Source: G963667675 sp965197565
GTDB lineage: Bacteria > Chloroflexota > Dehalococcoidia > Lucifugimonadales > UBA3495
Assembly (NCBI GenBank): GCA_965197565.1
Contig: CBDANK010000003.1
Location: 372,001-436,000, forward strand
Direction of reading: 5' to 3'
DNA: 64,000 bases
The notes under the pieces were generated by a model. That model searched no databases and was not told the DNA's origin. It saw only the letters and a list, made by a program, of their open reading frames with translations. Position numbers and translations under genes: made by a program. Of the stretch, positions 8,890 to 17,090 are shown piece after piece (position 1 is the stretch's first letter; each line of letters opens with the position of its first letter).

Positions 8890-9573
8890 CTAAATCGCAG
8901 ATTTCTCGAGGCGTTCCAGGGAGTCGTAATGGTACAGCTTCTTAGCCGAAACCACTTTGGTGAAGCTGTATCTCCGGTGGATGCCATAGCCTTCCAGCGT
9001 TGCCAGGAGATCGATGAGTTCCTGTTCACTTATCTGTTCGGTCTTGGCATCGTTGCCCAGGGAGGCAATTTCACCGGCCACGTAGATAGTGCCTTCGTAC
9101 ATCGAGTCTCCCACGGCCTCTCCCGCATCGCCGCAGACGATGATACGTCCCTTTTGCATCATAAATCCGGTAAAAGAGCCGGTGCTGCCGCCCACGATCA
9201 GAGTGCCGCCCTTCATGGATATGCCGGCCCTGGCGCCGGCATTGCCGCCGACAAACAGCTCTCCGCCCCGCATAGTGGAACCCACCGACGCACCGGCGTC
9301 TTTAGTCAGAGTTATCTTACCGGCCATCATATTGTCGCCCAAGGCCCAACCGGCATTGCCGTCGATTGACACTTCCGGGCCGTCCATGAGGCTGGCCGCG
9401 TAGTAACCAACACTGCCCTTGATATGAATCTTGCATTGGTGAAGGACCGCAACCCCAATGTTGTGGCGGGCTTGAGGATTGGTAATAGTGATTTCCTCGC
9501 CCTTGGCCGCCATCTCTTTCAGCCTGACGTTGATCTCCCGGGTGGACATCTGACCGGCGTCTAAAGTAACCAA
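8890..9573 (-). CDS. mgsB: GltB C-terminal beta-helix domain protein / N-methylglutamate synthase subunit B
   Basis: This 227-residue protein is the GXGXG right-handed beta-helix domain found at the end of GltB and as a separate protein (GlxC/MgsB). Repeated Gly-rich turns run from about residue 60 to 170 (GNAGWALG, GNAGARAG, GSTGSFTG, GDAGEAVG). The N-terminus overlaps the end of mgsA by 13 bases, indicating translational coupling. It probably scaffolds the amidotransferase and FMN subunits. Confidence 0.86.
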   Translation of the reverse strand: MVTLDAGQMSTREINVRLKEMAAKGEEITITNPQARHNIGVAVLHQCKIHIKGSVGYYAASLMDGPEVSIDGNAGWALGDNMMAGKITLTKDAGASVGSTMRGGELFVGGNAGARAGISMKGGTLIVGGSTGSFTGFMMQKGRIIVCGDAGEAVGDSMYEGTIYVAGEIASLGNDAKTEQISEQELIDLLATLEGYGIHRRYSFTKVVSAKKLYHYDSLERLEKSAI

Positions 9574-10475
9574 GTCATGACCTCGTTGTTTTGGGGCTCC
9601 ACGCGGTCGATTTCTTCGGCAAAGACTCTGCGAAGGGCGATCTCCTCAGATGCGATTGCTATGACCTCGTCGGTCTCCATGGACACCAGCGGCTTGGCTG
9701 ACCATTGGTCTTTAGCGTAGCCCAGCCCGGCCTTGGTGGACACCAGGTAGGTGAAGGTGCCGTCCAGGTCCTTAAGCGAAGCACGGAGCGCGTAGTCCAA
9801 CGAATCGCCTTGGGCCAATTTCTCGGCGAGGTACACCGCAATCAACTCCGAGTCGTTTTCGGTTTGGAAGCGGTGTCCTTGGTCCTCGTACATCCGCTTG
9901 AGTTTGTGATAATTGGTTAGCTGGCCATTGTGCACCACAGTAACGTCAGGGAAGGGATAGGCCCAAAAGGGATGGGCGTGGTTGACGTCTACCCGGCTTT
10001 CCGTGGCCATCCGCACATGGCCGATGCCATGAGTGCCTTTTAGCTGGCTCATGGTGTGCTTGGCATCCATGACCACCGGCGTGCCCACATCCTTGATGAC
10101 TTCCGAGGACTCGCCCATACTATGCAGGGCCACTCCCCGGGTGTTCAAAAGGGCTTCGGCCAGTAAAGGGACCTCGCCTTCGTAGTTGACGGCCAGCCGA
10201 AAGAACTGGCCCCAGGCTTTTCGGGACCGGATGACGCCGCCAGCCCGGAGCACTGTCTCCTCCACCCTGGCCAAAACCTCCGGCGCTTGGGCCGCCTCAT
10301 CAGTCCAAACACGGACGATCAGGTCGCCCTCCGGGTCTTCGCCCGCTACGGTAATGCCGCTGGAGTCTTTGCCGCGGTGAGTCATCGACTCCAACATTTT
10401 AACCAAATCTTCGCCGATTGGAGCCAGGCTATGGGCCCCGCTGTTCTTATAGAGGATACCGCTGACACCGCACAT
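9561..10475 (-). CDS. mgsA: Class II glutamine amidotransferase subunit / N-methylglutamate synthase subunit A
   Basis: These 304 residues form an Ntn-type class II amidotransferase domain (GlxB/MgsA). The start MCGVSGILY places the nucleophile Cys2 at the N-terminus after Met removal. Family motifs include IGHVRMATESRVDVNHAHPF near 145, VVHNGQLTNY near 180 and TENDSELIAVYLAEKLA near 205. It would release the amine from a gamma-glutamyl amide for the synthase. It is the first gene of the operon, with a candidate promoter about 90 bases upstream. Confidence 0.86.
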   Translation of the reverse strand: MCGVSGILYKNSGAHSLAPIGEDLVKMLESMTHRGKDSSGITVAGEDPEGDLIVRVWTDEAAQAPEVLARVEETVLRAGGVIRSRKAWGQFFRLAVNYEGEVPLLAEALLNTRGVALHSMGESSEVIKDVGTPVVMDAKHTMSQLKGTHGIGHVRMATESRVDVNHAHPFWAYPFPDVTVVHNGQLTNYHKLKRMYEDQGHRFQTENDSELIAVYLAEKLAQGDSLDYALRASLKDLDGTFTYLVSTKAGLGYAKDQWSAKPLVSMETDEVIAIASEEIALRRVFAEEIDRVEPQNNEVMTWLL

Positions 10476-10561
10476 ATTGGCTAATCGCTTTCGACAGTCT
10501 TCCCAGAGGTCAAGCTTATCAGTCCCGAAAGGAGTGAAAACGGCCTCCGTGGACGATGGTA

Positions 10562-10590
10562 AGTGTAGCTGAGGTTGTTGGCAGCGTCAA
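10562..10590 (-). promoter_or_regulatory. Candidate sigma70 promoter of the methylamine operon
   Basis: Read on the minus strand, TTGACG (10590-10585) and TACACT (10567-10562) are separated by 17 bases. This is the best -35/-10 pair in the 148-base gap upstream of mgsA. It leaves a leader of roughly 80 bases in which I see no clear operator or riboswitch. Confidence 0.45.
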
Positions 10591-10623
10591 CCAAAGTTAT
10601 TGGCCTGCCTGATTAGCCCCCAT

Positions 10624-11033
10624 CTATCGGAGACTCGAGGGGTCTGGGTAAAGACGAAATCCTTCATGCTCAAAATCGCGGTCAAAGGCCAAGGCCTGGT
10701 CGATTTCGTATCGACCCATGACCACGAAGCTAACACAGTCTACCAAGCTGAGTCCCCGCCGGGCACGCTCCATTAGAAGAGCCACGCCCCGTTGGTGGTC
10801 CTCGGATGTGATCCAATGAACCTGGAAGCTATCGACTTCCCTCAGGAACCGGAGGGCGCTGGTTATCCCCAATCTATTCTGTAATAGGGCAACCGCCTCT
10901 ACCACCGCGTAATTGTGAGTCAGTATCGCTTGGCCCTCTTCAATGACGCTCGCGAATCTACTCAAGGCCTGTTCATGGTTGGGTCTCCTGAGTCGGCTAA
11001 AGCGTAAATAGCGGAGGTATCCAGGAAGATCAC
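10624..11033 (-). pseudogene. vapC: VapC-type PIN-domain toxin, frameshifted
   Basis: A GTG start at 11033 overlaps the vapB stop by four bases and encodes VIFLDTSAIYALADSGD, the classic PIN N-terminus with its first acidic residue. After the GGG run at 10981-10983 the frame breaks. The rest (NHEQALSRFASVIEEG through SLVDCVSF and AFDRDFEHEGF) continues in another frame to a stop at 10624. Restoring one base gives an uninterrupted PIN protein of about 136 residues with later acidic residues in SLVDC and DRDF. PIN toxins are ribonucleases restrained by VapB. This may be a decayed gene or a sequencing error in the short run. Confidence 0.75.
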
Positions 11034-11278
11034 TGGGCGAAGTCCTGCGCAAGTGCTTCGTCGTGCCGCTCAGAGATAGGCCCTAAGTCTGATTGGGATG
11101 AGGTCCCAGAGGCAATAAATTGAAAGTCCTCTAACTTGCGGCCTCGTTCATCGGTCACACCAAGGTGTTGGTGCAAAATTCTTCGAATCACCGCCGCTAA
11201 GGAGGCCCCTTCTTCAAAGGCTCTGGTGCGAAGAAGTCGATATGTCGGCTCATCGAGTTGCAATTGGGTACGTCTCAT
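11030..11278 (-). CDS. vapB: VapB-type ribbon-helix-helix antitoxin
   Basis: The 82 residues begin with a strand and helices typical of CopG/RHH antitoxins (RRTQLQLDEPTYRLLRTRAFEEG, then SLAAVIRRIL). The acidic C-terminal tail would wrap the toxin. Start ATG follows GAGG. The stop TGA is shared with the GTG start of the frameshifted PIN toxin. Such antitoxins usually repress their own promoter. The A+T-rich stretch just upstream (11280-11330) is the likely site, though no clear palindrome was found. Confidence 0.72.
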   Translation of the reverse strand: MRRTQLQLDEPTYRLLRTRAFEEGASLAAVIRRILHQHLGVTDERGRKLEDFQFIASGTSSQSDLGPISERHDEALAQDFAQ

Positions 11279-11385
11279 TGAAAACCTCGATAAGAATTCA
11301 TAACAGCATAAAGTTATGCTTACAAGTTATCAGTGTGGGGGGCATAAAGTACAGCCAAAGGGGTCGAAATCCAGGGGGCTTAGCC

Positions 11386-12717
11386 TCACGCCGTCACACC
11401 GGTAAAATTGAAGCTGCCCAGCTTCAACCTGGGCGCCCTGGTAGCGAAGCCGAATTCGTTTAGCAACAGCTTGGTGCTGTTCCCGACGGCTTCAACCGCG
11501 GCAAACGCCTCCACGTATGATTGGGTAAACCGAAGGTCCTTCACCGGATGGCTGAGCCGGCCGTTCTCTATGAGAAAAGTGCCGTCCCGCGTCATGCCGG
11601 TCATAACACAGCCCTTGTTGTGCATCAAGCGGGTATAGTGGAACCGGGTAATATACAGTCCACGGCTAGTGGAGGCTATCATTCCCTCCAGGGTATCGTC
11701 GCCCGGCTTCATGAACAGGTTGGAGGCCATGGGGCCGCCGGTAAAGTTCACTTGGTGCCCCGTCGAGGATGCGCCTTCTCTGGCTGCGGTATAGGAGTTA
11801 TGGACTGGGTCTCCTATGACGCCTTCCGTAACCATAGCCACTCGCTGTCGAGGGACTCCCTCGGCGTCGAAAGGCACCGGCCACCCGTCGGGGTCGAGTC
11901 CGTCGTCCCAGATACTGACCCGAGGACTCATGGCCGGTTGTCCCAAGACGCCGTTCATCCAGCTCCGGCCCTCCTGGACTGCTTGAGCGCTCATGCCGTA
12001 CAGGCTCAGTGCCGCCAAGACGTCATCCACCGCGTAGTGGTCCAGCACGACAGTAAAGTTGCCGGGCTCAATTGCTTGAGGGTTTTGCCCCCTGAGGGCC
12101 TTGTCAATCGCCTCGCCGGCTAGGGCCTCGGCGTCTATGTCCGAAACGCGCCAAGACCCTCCCTTGGCCCAACCCGAGGAAGTGCCGCTCATTGCAGTGA
12201 TAATCAGTCCGGCGAAGGTGCTGCCGTGATAGGCGCGTGCGCCTCTGGTGCTGGCAACGGCGTTTTCCCGAGTTCCGTTGCGGTAGGCGCCCGAGGCCGT
12301 CAGCGAATTTGACCGGGCCATGCGGCAGACGGTTGCTACCGCAGCGGCGCGGTCCTCCGGACTGTAACCGGCGCTGGCTTCGTCGTAAGAGTTCACCATA
12401 AGGGCTTGGGCCGGGCCGGGCAGGCCGGGAAAGTCGGGGTCTTCGGGCATGAGGACGGCGTTCCGCCGGGCTTGCTCCACCGCCTTGGCAAGGCCGTTAT
12501 CACTGAGGTCGTTGGTTACCGCTCTCCCCAGCCTTTTCCCCACGGTGGCCCGGACGTGCAGTTGGGCGTCGCTGTGCGAGACATTTTGGTGGATGACGTT
12601 GTTGGCGAACCTGGTCAGACCCTGTTCTTGGACGCTAAGGTAAAAATCGGCTTGCTCGGCCTTAGAAAGCCCAATAGCCTTTTCTAAGACTGCTTCACAC
12701 CGGTCCCGTCCTATCAT
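11386..12717 (-). CDS. tldE: TldE/PmbA-like metallopeptidase family protein (non-metal partner)
   Basis: These 443 residues belong to the TldD/PmbA family without the HExxxH zinc motif, so it is the TldE-type partner. The ATG at 12717 overlaps the tldD stop (ATGA), so a longer upstream extension in this frame was rejected. Landmarks are QEQGLTRFANNVIHQN near 32, GATVGKRLGRAV-like Gly turns, and the C-terminal HNKGCVMTGMTRDGTFLIENG common to the family. TldD/TldE heterodimers are proteases acting on peptides such as RiPP precursors and antitoxins. No RiPP precursor is visible nearby. Confidence 0.85.
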   Translation of the reverse strand: MIGRDRCEAVLEKAIGLSKAEQADFYLSVQEQGLTRFANNVIHQNVSHSDAQLHVRATVGKRLGRAVTNDLSDNGLAKAVEQARRNAVLMPEDPDFPGLPGPAQALMVNSYDEASAGYSPEDRAAAVATVCRMARSNSLTASGAYRNGTRENAVASTRGARAYHGSTFAGLIITAMSGTSSGWAKGGSWRVSDIDAEALAGEAIDKALRGQNPQAIEPGNFTVVLDHYAVDDVLAALSLYGMSAQAVQEGRSWMNGVLGQPAMSPRVSIWDDGLDPDGWPVPFDAEGVPRQRVAMVTEGVIGDPVHNSYTAAREGASSTGHQVNFTGGPMASNLFMKPGDDTLEGMIASTSRGLYITRFHYTRLMHNKGCVMTGMTRDGTFLIENGRLSHPVKDLRFTQSYVEAFAAVEAVGNSTKLLLNEFGFATRAPRLKLGSFNFTGVTA

Positions 12718-14177
12718 CTCATGACCCCCACTTTCACCTTCCGAAATCGGGCCGGAGCGGCGCCGTGTCCGGTATGAGCGATCTGTCCCGGCTGGCCTTT
12801 GCCGCACTGTGGAGTACCCCACATCTCCCAGTGGTTTTGGCCGCAGACGGCGTCGCAGGAGTTCCAGAACTGGGGCGTGATGCCGGTGTAGGTGCAATTG
12901 CGGAGGAGTTGGCCCAATTTGCCTCCCTTGATCTCGTAGCCGACCTCGGTGCCGAACTGGAAGTTGTAGCGGCGATCGTCTATGGACCAAGAACGGTTGG
13001 TTTCCATGTAGATTCCGTCGCCGGTGTCCGCCACCAGATCATCCAGGGACCAGGAGCCCGGTTCCAGGCTGACGTTGGTCATACGAATCAAGGGGATGCG
13101 GTTCCAAGATGAAGCCCTCATACATCCGTTGGACTCCAACCCCAGCCCGGACGATGACTCTCGGGACATCAAGTAGCCCACGAAACGCCCGTCCTTTACG
13201 ATAGGGGTCGACTGAGCTGGAACTCCCTCGTCATCCCAGCCAAAGGTTCCAAGCCCAGGAAGGCGGAGGCTGTCGGCGGTGATGTTGACTTGCTCCGAGC
13301 CGTATCCAAAGTTGTTTAGCTTATCGGTAGTCAAAAAGGACGTTCCAGCGTAGGCAGCCTCCGATCCCAGCACCCGGTCTAGCTCAATGGCGTGGCCGCA
13401 GGACTCATGGACCTGGAGGGCCAACTGAGAGCCGCCGATGATGACGGTGGTTGTAATGTCGCTGGGACAGGGCTGGGCGGTAAGTAAAGCCGCTGCCTCA
13501 CTGGCGGTCCGCTGGGCATTGCCCGGCAGGTCCATCTGCAGGATGTACTCCCACCCGGCGCATCCCTGCTGGCGGCCGTGAGCCTCGGGGTAGGACCGGC
13601 GCTGCACCTCGCCGTGGCCCACGGCGGTGGCCTGCATACCGCCGCCGGACTCATAGATGGTTTGTTCAACGTGGGCCCCCTCAGTATTGGCGAAGGTTTT
13701 TTGCTCCTTGATGAAAATCAGGTTGCTCTGCCGGGAAGTTATGCCCCGGACCGAAGCCATCCCTTGGTCCACCTCCAACAACAAGCTCAGCTTTTCCCCA
13801 GGAGAGATGCTGAAAGGGTCCACTTGAAGGGGGGTTGAATAGACGCCCCGGCTGGTCACCGGGGGACCCAAGCGGACCCCTTCTTTGCTCCCCTTGGCAA
13901 CAGGAGACAGCAATGTGGAAGCGCGGGCGATCCGCACCGCTAGGGCAGTAACCCGGTCCACCTCGGACGCCGAGAAGTCGTTACCGGAAGCGAATCCCCA
14001 GCCGCCGTCAGCCACCACTCTGACCCCGAACCCCGTGGACTGTTCCGTGCTCAAAGTGTCTACGACACCGTTACGGACTACGTACCGTTCCTGGTCGGTG
14101 TGGACCAGCCGGATATCCGAGTAGACAGCCCCTTTCACCTTGGCTAAGTCAAGGGACCGGGCGATCAGTTCATCCAT
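12714..14177 (-). CDS. tldD: TldD-family zinc metallopeptidase
   Basis: This 487-residue protein carries the catalytic zinc motif HESCGHAIELD (HExxxH) near residue 260 and the conserved C-terminal segment IKGGKLGQLLRNCTYTG. ATG at 14177 is preceded by GAGGTG with six bases spacing, which beats the GTG three codons upstream. The gene is coupled to tldE by a four-base overlap. It is preceded by a gap containing a strong hairpin that probably ends transcription from the amidase upstream, so the pair likely has its own promoter. Confidence 0.87.
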   Translation of the reverse strand: MDELIARSLDLAKVKGAVYSDIRLVHTDQERYVVRNGVVDTLSTEQSTGFGVRVVADGGWGFASGNDFSASEVDRVTALAVRIARASTLLSPVAKGSKEGVRLGPPVTSRGVYSTPLQVDPFSISPGEKLSLLLEVDQGMASVRGITSRQSNLIFIKEQKTFANTEGAHVEQTIYESGGGMQATAVGHGEVQRRSYPEAHGRQQGCAGWEYILQMDLPGNAQRTASEAAALLTAQPCPSDITTTVIIGGSQLALQVHESCGHAIELDRVLGSEAAYAGTSFLTTDKLNNFGYGSEQVNITADSLRLPGLGTFGWDDEGVPAQSTPIVKDGRFVGYLMSRESSSGLGLESNGCMRASSWNRIPLIRMTNVSLEPGSWSLDDLVADTGDGIYMETNRSWSIDDRRYNFQFGTEVGYEIKGGKLGQLLRNCTYTGITPQFWNSCDAVCGQNHWEMWGTPQCGKGQPGQIAHTGHGAAPARFRKVKVGVMR

Positions 14178-14267
14178 TGGTTGCACCTCGTATTTGGGAA
14201 ATACTCACTGACACTTAGGAAACACGTCATGGCAGTCCAATTCTGTTCGAGCAGCCCATCTATGGAG

Positions 14268-14310
14268 AGGATAGTAGGCCGCTGGGTTTAGCCCAGCGGC
14301 CTACTATCCT
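14268..14310. terminator. Perfect 19-bp stem, 5-base loop hairpin
   Basis: AGGATAGTAGGCCGCTGGG (14268-14286) and its exact complement (14292-14310) flank the loop TTTAG. It lies between the amidase stop and tldD. There is only a weak T-run on the plus side (TCTTT). It probably stops transcription between the two minus-strand genes, but the perfect long stem could also mark a small fold-back repeat. Confidence 0.6.
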
Positions 14311-14359
14311 TCTTTGGGAGGGCGGTGGGGAACTGAGGGTTAATCCGAGAAGGAAACAT

Positions 14360-15774
14360 CTAAATCGGGGGCCTTCGGGTGTGCCAAGGGGTATTCTTCT
14401 CGTAGGCGTAAGCCACTTTCATAACAGTGGCGTCTTCCAAGGGTCGGCCAACGATCTGGAGGGAAACGGGCAGGTTTTCCTGAGTGAAGCCGCAAGGAAG
14501 GGAAATCGCGGGCGTGCCCGCCAGGTTGAATGCGCCGGTAAAATTTCTTATGCCGGACATACGGCTATGCGCCTCGGCTTGGCTCTTGATTCCCGGTCCA
14601 TCCGGAATCCTCGGGGCCGGAACCGGTGAAGTAGGCAACACCAGCACGTCCACGGTTTCCAACATCTCCAAAATCTGCTGCCGCAACAGGGCCCGCAATT
14701 TCTGGGCTTTGTAGTAAACCTGGGCCGGTGTCAGAATACCGGCAAGCAGCCTTACCCTTGAGTTGTGATCGTAGTCCTGTGGGTGGGTTTTCAGCCCTTC
14801 GTGATGGACAGCGGCCCCCTCCATATCGGTCAAGCACTTGGAAACGGCCCCAGCGTCTTGTATCAGCGGAATCGACACCTGCCGCACAGCGGCTCCCGCC
14901 TCCCCGAGGACACCCGCCGCGGCGACGACGGCGTCTCTTACCTGGGGGTCTACGTCGTCGCCGTCCATCTTCTCTCGGATGACTCCGACTCGTATGCCCG
15001 ACAGGTCCTCTTCAAGGGCCTGCCGGTAATCGGGTAGGGGCTGATTTGGGGTGTACGGGTCTTTTGGATCGTGCCCGGCGATAGCCTGGAAGGTGATGGC
15101 GCAGTCTTCAACCGTGCGGGTTATGGGACCGACGATGTCCATGGACCAACAAACGGGCAGCACTCCGTAACGGCTGACCAAGCCCCAAGTCGGCCTCAGT
15201 CCCACCACGCCGCTCCATGCCGCAGGAATCCGTGTAGAGCCGCCGGTGTCTTCTCCCAGCGAAGTGGCGCATAGGAAAGCCGCCGTGGCTGCGGCCGAGC
15301 CACTGCTGGATATGCCCGGATTCCGCTCCAAGTCCCAGGGATTCCTGGGGGTCCCCCCGGGATGGTGAAAACTATCACCCAGAGCGAACTCGCTGAGGTT
15401 TAGCTTGCCTAGAAGGACTGACCCGGCATTTTTGAGTTTAGCCACCACCGTGGCGTCTTCATCGGGCACAAAGTCCCAAAGAATATTGGAGCCGGCGGTG
15501 GTGCGGATGCCCTTGGTGTAAACTGGTCCTTTACCGCCAAGGGAATCCCGTGCAACGGGCCCAGGTAACGCCCCCCGGCAATAGCGGATTCCGCTTCTCG
15601 GGCGGCTTGGAGGGCTTCTTCCCGGCACACGGTGATGTAGGAGTTGAGCTTGCCGTCAATCTGATCGATGCGCTCCAAGTAAGCCTGGACCGCTTCCACT
15701 GGCGAGACTTCCTTGGTTTCGATAAGCCGGGATAGCTCGGCAACCGAAAGAAAAGGAATATCTTGTCTGTCCAT
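14360..15774 (-). pseudogene. GatA-type amidase, frameshifted
   Basis: The N-terminal part (from ATG at 15774, MDRQDIPFLSVAELS) runs to HGIPLAVKDQF, which contains the amidase catalytic Lys. The frame breaks at the AAA run 15520-15522. The rest resumes in another frame as YTKGIRTTAGS and continues through SSSGSAAAT and GEDTGGSTRIPA, with the cis-Ser and nucleophile Ser, to a stop at 14360. Inserting one base restores a full amidase-signature enzyme of about 470 residues, similar in plan to the intact amidase at 60440-61852. All catalytic residues survive, so recent damage or a homopolymer read error is more likely than old decay. Confidence 0.8.
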
Positions 15775-15850
15775 ATAAACCTCCTATCGGCCCTAAGCTT
15801 CCGGCCAGCATACTACCGCGTCTAAAGGATTGACAAGAGCTACGTAATGC

Positions 15851-16198
15851 CTATTCCCTGGTGGGTGTATCCTTACCCAACATCAAGCAGGGCTCACCCC
15901 ACTGGGCCCCGCTGGATACGTCCCATTCCTCCTCGTTATTGGCAGGCTTCAATCTGATTCCTTGGTCGCCCCCATAAATCAACAAGACCACACCCTCTCC
16001 CGAGTCCTCGGACAGCGCGGCCAAGGCTGGACAGGGGCCGGACTCGCCCCAGCCAGTTACGTCGCACCACAGGTCGCTGCCGGCGGGGTCGGCGGTAAAC
16101 ACCTGGGTAATCCTTCGGGGATCGGAAATAAGATCGAACACCCGATTTAGGTCCATGGGACTATTGCCGCCGCCGATCACATCTATCTCCAGTAACAT
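15851..16198 (-). CDS. Hypothetical protein, 115 aa
   Basis: No recognised family. The protein is acidic, with Trp and Gly scattered through it (LWCDVTGWGESG, EEEWDVSSGAQWGEP), and has no signal peptide or membrane segment. It may be a small soluble domain. It precedes the amidase on the same strand with a 76-base gap. Coding support comes from length and codon usage like its neighbours, and is moderate. Confidence 0.45.
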   Translation of the reverse strand: MLLEIDVIGGGNSPMDLNRVFDLISDPRRITQVFTADPAGSDLWCDVTGWGESGPCPALAALSEDSGEGVVLLIYGGDQGIRLKPANNEEEWDVSSGAQWGEPCLMLGKDTPTRE

Positions 16199-16495
16199 AA
16201 GACCTCCGGGCTTGTTTATAGCCTTTGAGCACCAGCGTCAACCGCGGCCGGACTGGGCAACCCGCGCGACGCCGGACCAACCTGGGAATCCGCTGATTTT
16301 ACCACTCACTGTTTGGCTCAAGGGGAGGCTCTTGACCTCCTTGGTGTGGGTGGGCGGGAACGCTCGCACCTTGAACCAACGGGTTTGCGGAATTACACTA
16401 CTGCTACGATCCGGCGACATGACTCGAACGAATGGCGATTGGCTACGACGCCGCAAAGTTGATGGGGCGGCTCACAGCCAAGCAGGAGGAGCTGA

Positions 16496-16933
16496 ATGGT
16501 TTGCCCAAGGTGCGGCTCAGACCTGAAGCTGCAAAAGTACCGAGGCATCGAGGTGGGGAAATGCGCCAGTTGTGAGGGGATGTGGCTGGACTATCCGGAA
16601 CTGGACCAGTTGGAAGACACAGTGTTGAACACGGACGAGGTCAAGGGGTCTTTGATTACCAGGTCCAGCGACGGTGAACTTCCCTGCCCGGTATGCCAAG
16701 CGCCCATGGACCAGTTCCGCTACCGTTTCAACGAGCTTTGGCTGGACGTGTGTTCCCAGGAACATGGCTTCTGGCTGGACAAGAACGAAGAGAAAAGAGT
16801 CCTGGAATTGATGGAACAACGTACCACAGACCTGAAACGCTCCACCGGCGCCGAACAGCAATGGGACCGGCTGTTGGGACGGATGCGCAATAAGTCTTTC
16901 TTCCAAAAGATCAAGGACTCGCTGCGAGGGTAA
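16496..16933 (+). CDS. Zinc-ribbon (zf-TFIIB) protein
   Basis: The 145 residues contain two zinc ribbons: CPRC...CASC at 3-26, and CPVC...C at about 64-88 (in LDVCSQEHGFWLDKNE). The paired GMWLDYPEL and GFWLDKNEE motifs are typical of zf-TFIIB proteins. The C-terminus is a basic helix ending RMRNKSFFQKIKDSLRG. Start ATG follows AGGAGGAGCTGA, an excellent Shine-Dalgarno. The function of the family is unknown. It stands alone, transcribed away from the hypothetical gene upstream. Confidence 0.8.
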   Translation: MVCPRCGSDLKLQKYRGIEVGKCASCEGMWLDYPELDQLEDTVLNTDEVKGSLITRSSDGELPCPVCQAPMDQFRYRFNELWLDVCSQEHGFWLDKNEEKRVLELMEQRTTDLKRSTGAEQQWDRLLGRMRNKSFFQKIKDSLRG

Positions 16934-16969
16934 CTGTTTCAGAATTGGTCAGCACACTAACACGGAACC

Positions 16970-17006
16970 GCTCATCCTGAGCGCAGCGCAACGGAGTCGA
17001 AGGACA
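16970..17006. repeat. Dispersed intergenic repeat, CTGAGCGNAG...GTCGAAGG type
   Basis: The stretch TCATCCTGAGCGCAGCGC followed by GGAGTCGAAGGACAG is one copy of a repeat family scattered in this window. Related copies lie near 30287-30395, 37876-37960, 38130-38190 and 60365-60400. Similar sequences are widespread in bacterial genomes. Confidence 0.6.
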
Positions 17007-17090
17007 GATTCCCCTCAAATCTGAACAATTACCTGCGAGGGTGACGGCAGCAGGTCAACCCTAATCTGATTCTAATATTCGGGGGCAAGT

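Noticed and set aside
12718..12990. N-terminal extension of TldE upstream of 12717
   Set aside because: It overlaps the tldD gene, is Arg/His-rich, and the ATGA overlap start is better.
16199..16495. Possible tRNA or structured RNA in the gap before the zinc-ribbon gene
   Set aside because: No T-arm GTTCGAAT-like block with matching acceptor stem was found.
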